This document shows positions 1 through 9,661 of a stretch of DNA of 64,000 bases, one piece after another. The notes under the pieces are model-generated. The model saw only the letters and a list, made by a program, of their open reading frames with translations, made no database searches and had not been told where the DNA came from. Source of the stretch: Phascolomyces articulosus (lineage: Eukaryota > Mucoromycota > Mucoromycetes > Mucorales > Lichtheimiaceae); the NCBI GenBank assembly GCA_025677815.1, contig JAIXMP010000028.1:372001-436000 (forward strand), in the 5' to 3' direction. The position numbers and the translations under genes were made by a program. Each line of letters opens with the position of its first letter. Within the stretch, counting starts at the first letter, position 1.

Positions 1-21
1 TTATGTGGGATAGCTAATGAA

Positions 22-1662
22 TTATGGCTCACTTACCTGGTCTGGTTCAGGCGGGGGAGGAGGTTCAATCCATTGTAAAAGTGCCTTTCCCGGTTCTGGG
101 TCGAGGTATTGTTGTATCGATGATGTTGGGTGTTGATGATAATCCAATTCTGCTAGTAGCTGACAAAGTTTGGGCCATTTGTTTTGGAGCTGTTGGATTT
201 TGAAGGGGGACGTTGGTTTGGATTTTGGTAATTTATTAAGAAGAAATCGGATCGTCTGTTGTTTGTCGAGGAATGTTTAAACGGTGATGCAACCGGAGAC
301 AAGTGATTGCATGTTTTTTTGTTAAAATTGCACGTTTACAAGTAATACAGGTTTTCGATTTACCACCAGGGAGCCAGCCTATACGTCATCGAATGCGTCG
401 GCTACGCTCCTTTTTTGTCACGGGAATCCAAAGAATAGGATCTACTTCTAGGTTGGGTCTGGAGGCTTTAAGGATTTTGACACCATTCACCGCATCAGTT
501 CTTAATGTATGATTTTCTTTTCGGTACTGTTTTGTAGTAGTTTTGATGTCTTTATGAGATGGGTAATCAAAGGCTGCATCCGTCATTTTCCAAAGCTTTC
601 CGAGTTGAAGTTTTTTCCAATGACTTGTAGAAGGTTGTGAATTAAATAATGGTTGTAAGGCTGAAAATAGAGTCTCTTCTGGTAGTGTCGTTGTTCTTAG
701 GATGAATTTGGCTTGTAAGATATTTGTGCGTTCTTCCATACTAGGCATGTTGGATAGGTGTCTCATTACTTTTGTTTCAGAATTCTTATGGGCTCCATAA
801 ATCATCCTGATACAATTGTTTTGGGCTTTTTCAAGTTGTTTAAGTTGTGCTTTTGTATATATTAGAATGGCCAAACCATATTCCAGTTTTGGTCTTATAA
901 ACTGTGCATAAAGTTGTGTTGCCAGATATCTTGATAGGCCAGATGGATTTAATCCAATGGAGGACAGGATGCGCATACTTGTTTCAGCGGAGGTAGCATT
1001 TTTCTTTATCAACTCTTTGCATGTTGTCACTATGGTTGATGGGGACTCCCAAATATGTGAAGTAGGTCTGGATTGGTATTGTGGTACTATAGAGTTTGAA
1101 TCTTTCAGGTGCTCGGGGGGGGGGGGGGTTTCGGACTATTACACATTTCATTGGGTTCCATCTATAACCTAGGTCGAGACTGTGTTGTTCACAAAGAAGG
1201 AGGAGGTCTTAGACTTCTTGTGGTGAACCGATAATGGCGATATCATCTGCATAGAGTAGCGCGTTTATTTTGGGTACTGTGTTGATGCTATGGTTGGCGT
1301 TGTATTGTGAGTTTTGCTGCTGCTGCTGTTGTTGTTGTTGTTGTTGTTGCTGTTGTTGGTATCTTTGTTGCATTTGAAAATCATCATCATGTGTTGTTTG
1401 TGTAGTTTCTGTTGTGTTACTGGATGCTTGAATTAACCTTCCATTCCTGAGTAGACCAGGTAGGCTATTTATGTATAGAGAATATAGAAAAGGGGAAAGG
1501 ATAGATCCTTGCAAAACTCCAGTTTTGGGAGTAAAGCAGGAAGAAGTAATACGTTGAAGTACAGGATTTTGCGTTTGTTTACGGATACGGTTAAAATTTT
1601 GTCTTTTATTATGTCTCCTAAGATCTATCGCCTGGTATGGCATCCCGATCCAGACGGCTCAA
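22..1662 (-). mobile_element. Non-LTR (LINE) retrotransposon, 5'-truncated and decayed, reverse transcriptase part
   Basis: The minus strand carries the 3' half of a LINE polymerase. A block at 1209-1643 has the RT motifs GVLQGSILSPFLYSLYINSL and LLYADD, the catalytic YADD box. A stop follows just after YADD. The frame changes near a run of 14 G at 1115-1128, after which FTYLGVPI is readable in another frame. A third block (386-1030) gives the thumb-like region (FIRPKLEYGLAI). Past another stop, the C-terminus has a CxxC...HxxxC knuckle (about 270-370) and ends in a proline-rich tail. The 5' end stops near 1662, so endonuclease and fingers are missing. A poly-Gln tract lies between the two RT motifs. 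Stops and frame changes mean it is dead as written. LINE identity is secure; the clade is not determined. Confidence 0.85.
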
Positions 1663-1964
1663 AAAAGATAAAAGAATATAAAAAAAATCCTATTGGGCTA
1701 TAAGGAAAAGATCGAGGTTAAGGAGTAAAGAGAATCAAATTAGAGAGAAATAAAGAGGTAGAGAGTTATCATACGTATAATAAATAGAATATATAAAATA
1801 TATTCTTTAGAGGTATGTGTTTGTAGTGTGTTGTGGATGAAGGATGAGTTTATAAGGAAACATTGAGATAGAAGCGTACAAAGATATAAAATGAAAATGA
1901 AAGAATGGAAAATGAGGTGTGGGAAAAAAAAAAAGGGGGGAAGTAGAAGAAAAAATCAATAAGG
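1663..1964. other. AT-rich spacer between two LINE fragments
   Basis: No coding signal seen. It contains an A-run followed by a G-run near 1924-1941. It may hold degraded 5' or 3' untranslated element sequence. Confidence 0.5.
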
Positions 1965-2396
1965 ACCCATTTTGTTCAGTGTTCGGAGGATCAATCCAAG
2001 AAATCAAAGCAGTGCCATGATTGTTGTCACGGTATTGCTGTTGGTTGCTCTCTGGAAGTTGAAGTGCATCCATTTCTGATAGTATTGTGTAGACTATTGG
2101 TCAAGTTATCTTGAGATTACGGATTTTGGTTGCTGATTTCGGGGGAGATTGAGGCAGTATATTGAATAAGTGTGATATAGGATCTTTATAATGACTTATA
2201 GGCAAGTTGAGTCGGTAGTGAACGTGGAGACAAAGTAGAGCATGTTGTTTATTTAGGGAGTGGTATCCGCATTTGATGGATGGTTTTGGTCGACCACGCA
2301 GGAGCCAGCCCATACGCCATCTTATACAACAACTACATTCCTTCCATGTTATGGGAATCCATAAGACAAGGCCCAATATTAATTTCGGTCGGCATA
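1965..2396 (-). mobile_element. Second LINE 3'-end fragment, related to the first
   Basis: The minus strand reads LWIPITWKE (compare LWIPVTKKE in the first fragment), then WRMGWLLRGRPKPSIKCGYH, then HALLCLHVHYRLNLP. That is the same C-terminal knuckle region as in the upstream LINE. Further along, ALISWIDPP matches ALLQWIEPP. Only about 430 bases of the 3' end survive, so it is severely 5'-truncated, the usual product of aborted target-primed reverse transcription. It lies in the same orientation as the fragment at 22-1662. The two copies differ at many residues, so they are related families or old copies, not a recent duplication. Confidence 0.75.
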
Positions 2397-2424
2397 CTGT
2401 TTATGGATACAAACCCTAAAATTT

Positions 2425-2960
2425 TTCATATGTGAAGGGTGACTTTATTCGTCAATAAAGAGTAAATTTGTTCGTTTATAAAAGGTGACTTGTTCGATTA
2501 TAAAAGAGTAAGATTGTTCGTTAATGAAACATAAAATTATTCATATATAAAAATAAGATTTTCACATATAAAGAGTAAAAATATTCGCCTATGAATAGTA
2601 ATATTATACACAAGTGAATAGTAGTAATATTCACAATTGAAAGAAAATAAACTTCGCATATGAAAGGCGATATAGTTCGTTTTTGAAGACTATGAAAATT
2701 CAGTAGTGAAGATAAAAGTATTTCACTATAATAGGGGGGGTTTTGTGAATAATAACTAGGATTTTTCGCGACCAGAGTTAACATTTTTTCACAACTAAAT
2801 CTATTGTTGTCCGTAACTGTTACACCCATTTTTATGCATCTAAATGAACTTATTACTGTATTTGATTAGGTCTATTCTTCGCAACTGAATAATCCTACTT
2901 TTCATAAATGAATAAATATATTATTTGCAAATAAATCATATAAATATCCGCTTTTCTCTA
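2425..2960. repeat. Degenerate 23-bp tandem repeat with a palindrome in each unit
   Basis: TTC-beginning units start at 2425, 2448, 2471, 2493, 2517, 2540, 2561, 2584, 2607, 2630, 2653, 2676, 2699 and 2722. The phase weakens and then resumes at 2765, 2788, 2878, 2901 and about 2924. Spacing is 23 bases with rare 21-24 shifts. Each unit opens with an imperfect dyad TTC(N5)TGAA (for example TTCATATGTGAA, TTCGCATATGAA, TTCACAATTGAA), followed by an A/G-rich GTAA-type segment. Units have drifted strongly while the period has been kept. A 102-codon open frame on the minus strand (2521-2829) is a by-product of the repeat. The block lies between a LINE fragment and a Tc1-like relic and could be subterminal DNA of either, or an independent minisatellite. 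Confidence 0.8.
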
Positions 2961-2991
2961 TTACCTATAAGTTTTTTTTTTTCAAGTAAAA

Positions 2992-3470
2992 ATGCAACAA
3001 CTTGATAAACGCGTTCGCTCTCCATCTCCATCAACTATCAGCAATGTAGATACTCCACCGCAAAAGCGTCTTCGTTCTGATAATACACCACACTCAAATG
3101 AAGAAATGGTTGCAACTGGTCGTCTTGCACAATTGTCTGAACCATTGTGATCTATGGCTGGAATCTCACGTAGCTTCAGTCATTTGAGTGTACGAGTTAC
3201 ATTTACGGGACGTGTAAACCTTATGGTGCAATTCACTGTCAAAAAACTAAAAGTTTATCAGCACTATGACTTCCTCCTTATTCACCAATGCTGAATACCA
3301 TAGAGGAGTTCTGGTCTAAGTTTAAGTACGATGTGAACCGGGAGAACTTATCAACAAGTAGTCCGTCAATACCTCGTGGTGTTCAGGCAACATACTTGGT
3401 TACTGCTAAGATTGTGAAGGGTGGATACGTACGTCATACGGCACCTTATTTTCTTTCAAGTACTACTGTT
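2992..3470 (+). pseudogene. Tc1/mariner-type transposase relic, internally deleted
   Basis: An ATG at 2992 opens a 52-codon frame with a basic, Ser/Pro-rich start (MQQLDKRVRSPSPS, then PPQKRLRSDN), stopping at about 3150. After about 100 bases the frame shifts and reads PPYSPMLNTIEEFWSKFK (about 3268-3325). This is the C-terminal catalytic-Glu motif of Tc1-like DDE transposases (SPxLNPIExxW). The DNA-binding and first DDE parts are essentially absent, so this looks like a deletion derivative with a frameshift. The frame then fades out beyond about 3470. No clear terminal inverted repeat was identified by eye. It sits directly after the 23-bp repeat block. Confidence 0.65.
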
Positions 3471-3785
3471 TTTAAAACCATTATTTATTCTTTATCATTA
3501 AAAAAAAGGGCCAGTCTTTTATCTATTAATTTCTTTCCATGCTACAAAACAATCGTTACAATCAGGTTGTTAGCCGCCACATTGATAATATTTGGATGCC
3601 AAATTATAAAATACTTGGCACCACAGCAAAAAATTACAGCTGCCAGGTTGAAAAAAATGGACCGCCTAAGATCAGGAAAAATCCTGGATCTATTTCTTTG
3701 CTATTACCACAGTTATTATATTCTTTATACATGACAAAAAAAGTTTCCACTTTTCTATATCTATCCTGAAATCACTATATAAGCA
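3471..3785. other. Intergenic, decayed element remnants
   Basis: Two overlapping open frames here show no family signature. I read this as the decayed end of the transposase relic plus spacer. Nothing else was seen. Confidence 0.4.
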
Positions 3786-4870
3786 GGATTCTTTGGTAGC
3801 AGCAATCGGCCTGTGTTACTATCTTCGTTGTCGTCAGGTTTGGATTCACTATTATATACTGACGGTAGGGGAAGATCATCTAAAATTTGTTCTTTATATT
3901 GACCACCAACAGGTCTATTTTGCTCCACTGTATCTTAATACGTAATAATGATTCCACTGATACCATTTTCTTCGAAAACAACGTAGCACTACACCTGCAA
4001 TGAAGGCTGCTCAAATTACTGCACCTACTATGGCACCAATGAGTTCTCCAGTACTGAAACCGCTCTTAACAACTTCCACTGCGTTTGGCTGTGATGAAGG
4101 TAGCACTTATAGAAGAAGCCTAAGCCATTCGATTTGTATCAAGAAACCAAGACTTGTTTGTACGGCCAAACACATTAACCAAGTATTTCTCGACAAGAAC
4201 AGCTAAAAAACAATAATATAGGAACATATTAAATATAGATTTTTAAAAATGAAATACTCATTATTACATAAACCAGAAACATTCAACTTGATTAAGGGCT
4301 ATAATGTAACTTTTCATCATTCCCCCCATACTACAAATAAATATTGTAAAAAAAGTATATAGCTATTATTATTTATGTTACCAGAATGTCCACGAATACT
4401 ACCACCAGAACCACGCGATTAAAGCTTGCACCATTCTCTTCCTCAAGGTTTGGAGAACTCCAACTCAGATCATTTGTATGCAATACGTAGCAATAATCTA
4501 TTTAAAGTACATTTGTATCAACTATATAGTAGGTGATGATAATAGTATACATTGAAGCCGCAGTATAAATAATCATTAAGATTATATTTGCAAGAAAAAA
4601 TGATTAATACTACATGAAGATATTATCGTTTTGTGGTAGGGCTTCAAATGCAAAATAAAAATTGGGACTAACATTTGTTTGGATTCCCTCCCATTTATTA
4701 TTTATTTCACTCACGTTACAGTAATATCGTGCGTGAGGTTGAGTTTAATGAATAATGCACCAGAAATAGCGCTGAGAGCAGTAATGGTATCGAATGGATG
4801 GCAATTTTGTGCTCCATACTTGTATGTTGCATTTGTTTGAGAGTACAACTAAATGCAACACCCTCTCACT
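3786..4870 (-). pseudogene. Truncated copy of the adjacent kelch/TM gene
   Basis: The minus strand parallels the gene at 5141-7751 but is broken. Segment 4620-4860 matches its exon 2 (FIKLNLTHDIT versus FIKLNLTRDIN). Segment 4382-4500 matches exon 7 (gly-rich GGSIRGHSG-like end). Segment 4110-4205 matches the start of exon 8 (AVLVEKYLVNVFG versus AVLVGKNLFIMFG). Segment 3960-4080 is the transmembrane segment with basic stop-transfer. The kelch exons 3-6 are missing. An in-frame TAG replaces the Trp of the NRMAW motif, and a TGA interrupts the membrane helix. It lies tail-ward of the intact gene in the same orientation, so a tandem duplication followed by decay is the simplest reading. Confidence 0.75.
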
Positions 4871-5140
4871 TCTGTTGCGAGTTGCGATATTGCGAATCTA
4901 TTAAGTTTCTTTTTAACTTTTCCGGCAAAACCGGGGCTCCACTGTACAATAACTAATTCATTTTTTATCAGAATTAAATAAATATAAAGCTGTAGTTGTT
5001 TGGCTTTATATACACATGAAATATCGGGGAATACTACGTCCAGTATAAGTACATAATGAAATTAAAAATATCCAAATTATATTTTTAAAAAAAAACTAGA
5101 AATATGATATAATAGCAATACACATGTTCGTCATTTCATA

Positions 5141-7751
5141 TTATGCTCCATCAGGTTTGGCAGGGATTAATACAAGACGTTGGACGCCACCGTCAGGTTT
5201 TTCTGGGGCATGGGATCCTGATGCTGATGATGGACTTTGTAACGTTGTATTATCAGAATAATCTTGTGAATCTAGATATAGTAAAATTCATATTGTTGGT
5301 TAGAACACAATAAGTAAACTGTATATAGCGTCGCTAGAAAGTAATGGAAACCTGTTTTTTTTTAAATATAATATACCAGAAAACATACAATGAGTAGTTG
5401 GTGATAATGGCTGCCTAATGTTACGATTATTAACAATATTATGATGCTCCAATTCGCCATAGTTAGGTGGTGGAGGACTATCGAATGAAGTATAATTTCC
5501 ATATTGACCACCAGCTGTATTGTACTTTTTGTTTGTTTCTTGTGGTGGAGGTGATGGTGGTTGCTGACTTCGTTTTCTTCGAATTAAAAAGAATGCTACA
5601 CCAGCAATAAGAGCCACACCAGCTACTGATCCAACTACTGCACCCGCGATTGTTCCACCACTGACACTGCTACTAGCACTGGTTGTTTCTGTTGGGTTCG
5701 AATTCGGTGGTACTGCATCAGAGGGCGAAATGCCGCTCATAGAAGCAACCCAAGCCATTCGCTCAGTGTCTAGAATCCAGCCCCTGTTCGTGAGTCCAGT
5801 TCTTAATCCAGATATTGTTAGACCAAACATAATAAACAGATTCTTTCCGACAAGAACAGCTGTATTCATAGGTGAAAGAGAGTAGTATTTTTTTCAATAT
5901 ATATTAAAATGAATCCATCACTATTGGGCATCACGACATAAAACTAAACCAAAGATTGTAGCGCCTTTTTTTCACTTTTTAAGAAACATTATAAAGAAAG
6001 TATTTCTTACCGGAATGTCCACGGATACCACCACCAGATTCACGAACAAAACTTATACCGTCCTCTTCACTAATTTGTTGAGTATTACTCCAGCTTAGAT
6101 CGTTTATATTTAACAAGTAAAAGTAATCTTGTCGAATGACTCCACTGTCAACTATATAACAGTGTGTATAACATGATCATATGTCAAAGTCCCAGCAATT
6201 ATTAGCATAATTGCATAATAGATGTAAAATTGATGTTGTATCACATTCGATTAGCCAAAATTTAAAAGAAATGAGCATCTAGATCACTCACATGGGTACT
6301 GTCCACCAAATAGTAAGATTTGATTTTCATTTACTACATAGAATAAAATAATTAAATATTTAGGTACTAAAGTTCATTATTATAGTGAAAACACGACGAA
6401 TAACAAGATAAAAACATACTCAATGTTACTGAATGTCTAGATCGTGTCTGAGGAATAACTCCTCCAGTCGTATTTGGATAACTCCATTGACCACTGCTCG
6501 TATCAAAAATAGGAATCTGGTTCATTGGCGCAGCAAAGGCCATAGAAACATTTAATGGATTTGGAAAACGACCACCTATGAGATAAATTAATGATCCAAC
6601 GTGCACTACTTGATGGTCATATCGAGTTGCCGCCAAACTTTCGACTGGATCTCCTATAATCCATCGGTTTTCCTAAATAAATATAGGATTTCCCGAATTA
6701 ATGTTAATTTAGAGTTTTTTTATTCCATGTAGAGGATTTATTATTCTTTTTGTTTTAATTACGCTAATGAGGTATCTATTCATTTGTAAAGGGAATTCGT
6801 ATTCATCTCCAGGTTGTAAACCGCCTGTATCCACAGTCCTAATAAAATAAATGTGGTTGGAAACCATGATTAACATTTAACGCTAATTCAAGGCAATAAT
6901 ATCCTCCTCCATTGATTTAATATAGCATATGTATATATCTTTACCGAATGCCACCAAAGACAAAAATTGTATTATTATCTTGTCCAAGAACGGCTTGATG
7001 GCCACGACTGTAAAATATATTTGTATTTGTTAGTGACATTTTATATATTCGCCACACAATTCTGAGACTCCATTATATAATGCATAACATTTACGTTCCA
7101 CTTATTCTGACATTACGTACACAAGAGCATTCTCACGAGTGGGTATATTAGTGGACCAACTTGGATTCTGTGCCTCTACATTGTAAATTGTTGTATTACG
7201 ACCTACAAGATTGATACCACCATTTCCTCCTCCACTTCCACCATCCATAAAAATACTATTGGTATCTGGTATGGCTGTCATTGCAAAATAATAATTGGAA
7301 CCAATAGATGATGGGATTTGTTCCCATGAACTTTGCATTTGGTTCACATTAATATCGCGTGTAAGATTAAGTTTGATGAATACACTGTTTGAGGATACCC
7401 CTTTATCGTCTGTAGCATATAGCGGATTAAATACTTGGCCACCGTAACAATAGATAGCTGGTGAATGTGTCAAAAGCACACATCCTATTCGGTAGTAAAT
7501 GTAGTATATAATGCATAAATATAAACCCAGTTTTTCCAGTTGTAATTATCGATTTATTGTTGACTATAACGAATTTGAAAAAAGTATAAAACGAATCGAA
7601 TATGAATACATAGTTGCTTGTTTTACGTACCCTGATCAGTTCGAGGTTCTGGTGTAATTGTATTCTGTTGTGCTTGTACTAAGAAATTCAAGGATAAGCA
7701 TAATAGCGCTAGTAATAATAATATTTTTTGTGTTGATTGAATTAGAGGCAT
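5141..7751 (-). CDS. Secreted-domain kelch/galactose-oxidase-like single-pass membrane protein
   Basis: Nine exons join in frame (7751-7631, 7484-7121, 7007-6945, 6838-6763, 6672-6420, 6333-6292, 6151-6011, 5859-5377, 5271-5141) to give about 557 residues. The start at 7751 gives a typical signal peptide (MPLIQSTQKILLLLALLCLS, then NFLVQA). An ATG-like start 60 bases upstream would bury it. The ectodomain has kelch-type blades: YCYGGQVF, IFVFGGI, LIYLIGGRF, ILLFGGQY, each followed by a hydrophobic/Gly strand. A Ser/Thr stalk leads to one TM helix (about residues 424-446, AGAVVGSVAGVALIAGVAFF) and a basic RRKR stop-transfer. The cytoplasmic tail is Pro/Gln-rich. Likely a cell-surface protein; the ligand is unknown. 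Splice sites are canonical, but RNA has not been checked. Confidence 0.8.
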
Positions 7752-9661
7752 CGTCAACGAAAAAACATTTGTACGAAAAGAAAAGAAACAAAAGAAGAGT
7801 GGTTTTCTCAAAGTTCAACCATCCATTTGATTTATGTGTTCTCTTATGATGTATATTACACAAAGTCAAGGCCCCGTATATACTAAACAAATAAGGAATT
7901 GTACAGGCTCAAAAGAGACTAGTAGAATCATTTTGCACTGTACCACATACCAAAGAAATATGTAATCTTTCAAATAAAAATAATATCAAATTTGGCATCT
8001 ATTGAATATAAAAAGTTCCAATGGGTCATTGATATATAAATAATCTGAAAACAACCTTTTTTGACTGTTATTTGCTCTAGTAGGTTTGATGGAGTTAACA
8101 AATTTAATACAATTGTAGTCAATCGCTCTCGATTAACTTCGATCAATGTCATTTGTTTCTGTAATTGCACGTTGCTTCATTTCCATTATATGTGTGAGTA
8201 GAGGTTCGTTCATTATTATCAGAAAAAAAAACAATCATTACCAGGACTTTTATCGACGAACAAAAAGCTGTGGTTGGTAGGTAAGGGATACCATTTTCAA
8301 AAATAAAAGTTTTGACCCATTACTCCAAATTATATTTGTTTTCATTCGCTTTCCATCTCAACGTCGATCCTCCCTTGAGACATACTCTGCATAATTATAT
8401 AGAGTTTGCATCTTGAGCTGTTCCGCTTTTTGCATCAGTGTTACCAAGGCCCCAGCAACAACAAAAAATCTTGCTCTCGATGATTGTTGACATAGTCTTA
8501 AATTTGGCAATGATTCAAACTTGATATAATTTGTCATACTTGCATTGTGTCCTTTGTTATTGTTGGAGTCCATCAGCTCCCTTCCTGTATAACTGTTTTA
8601 TCTTGAATAATCATTTCTCCTTTTAAGATATTTTCAGAATGCACAGCCACATTAGAGACTATTGCTAAATATTAGAGCTGTGTTACATAAAGAAAATCAG
8701 TTACAAACTGATTCATATACACTTGATTTCGTTCATAAATATTACAAGCACGTCAGATTTCTTCGAATACATCTTCTTGAAACAGAAAGATGGTTTTATA
8801 TCTGTTATATTCTTACCATGGAGTATTAAACGACGTTGCCTAACTTAGGAATATTTATTGTTGTTTTCATAAATGCTCTTTTTCTTGGATAGGACTAATA
8901 ACTACAAAGATGATTTATTATTATGATCCTAAACAATACCCTAACCGCTCGCTTCGCTTCGCTCGTTTATTACTACTAAACCTTAAAACACTATTTTACA
9001 CTCTAAACCCTATTTAAATATTTTATAGATACACATTTAAATTCTGAATTCTGATAAGCATGATCAAGGAGTACAAACATTGTACAGTATATATATATAT
9101 ATATATGCCACATGATGTTCTGTAACGACTATTCGGATTTTCTGTCACTATTGTTTATCTTGATGTTTTCCAGCAATTCTTTTTGACTAGTACATTTACT
9201 ATTAGCACCTAGAACCAAATATGCTGATGGATCTCTTATCTGGCAAAAAAGGCATAAATACAAGGAATGAAAATCCACATAGTAATTTATACGGATTTGA
9301 AGAATTATCGCACAAACAAAAACAATGAATTACAAATTACTATAAAATAAAGTTGTCTGTTTCCTGTTTTAGAGTTAAAAACAAAAAAAAAAGTGTACAA
9401 AAGACTGATTGAAGAAAAATAAAAAAAAAACTCAAGATAACAGATAACAAAGGTATGTATAATAAGCAAAACAAAAAAATGATGTACATGTTTGAGATGA
9501 GCAGGGTGAAAAAATAATAATAAAAAGCAAGTGTGTGGTGTGTAATTTTCTTAATCTTAATATATATATGTTTGTGATTGGGTGAAAGATTGTTTTCTGT
9601 AGTATGAAGAGTTGATGAGGGGGAAGTGGAAGAAGAGAACTCATGGAAACGGAAGATATCA
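7752..9661. other. Long intergenic region
   Basis: No recognisable gene apart from the short ORF at 8355-8573. It holds a (TA)n run near 9090-9108 and a CG-rich island, CGCTCGCTTCGCTTCGCTCG, near 8946-8965 in otherwise AT-rich DNA. From about 9340 the sequence is probably the 3' untranslated/terminator area of the heat-shock-factor gene (minus strand). Confidence 0.4.
8355..8573 (-). CDS. Short hypothetical ORF, possibly a relic exon
   Basis: A 71-codon frame starts at an ATG (MDSNNNKGHNASMTNYIK) and ends in a plausible amphipathic helix (ALVTLMQKAEQLKMQTLYNY). Codon usage and a balanced amino-acid composition make it look more coding than its surroundings. No homologous family was recognised. 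No introns or promoter were defined, and the frame upstream closes quickly. It could be a genuine small protein, the last exon of a lost gene, or chance. Confidence 0.25.

Noticed and set aside
2521..2829. 102-codon minus-strand open frame
   Set aside because: It lies wholly inside the 23-bp tandem repeat, and its repeated Tyr/Phe/Ile pattern follows the repeat period.
2425..2960. Reading the repeat dyads as heat-shock elements
   Set aside because: TTC and GAA are six bases apart, not the two of an HSF site, and spacing to the next unit does not fit five-base phasing.
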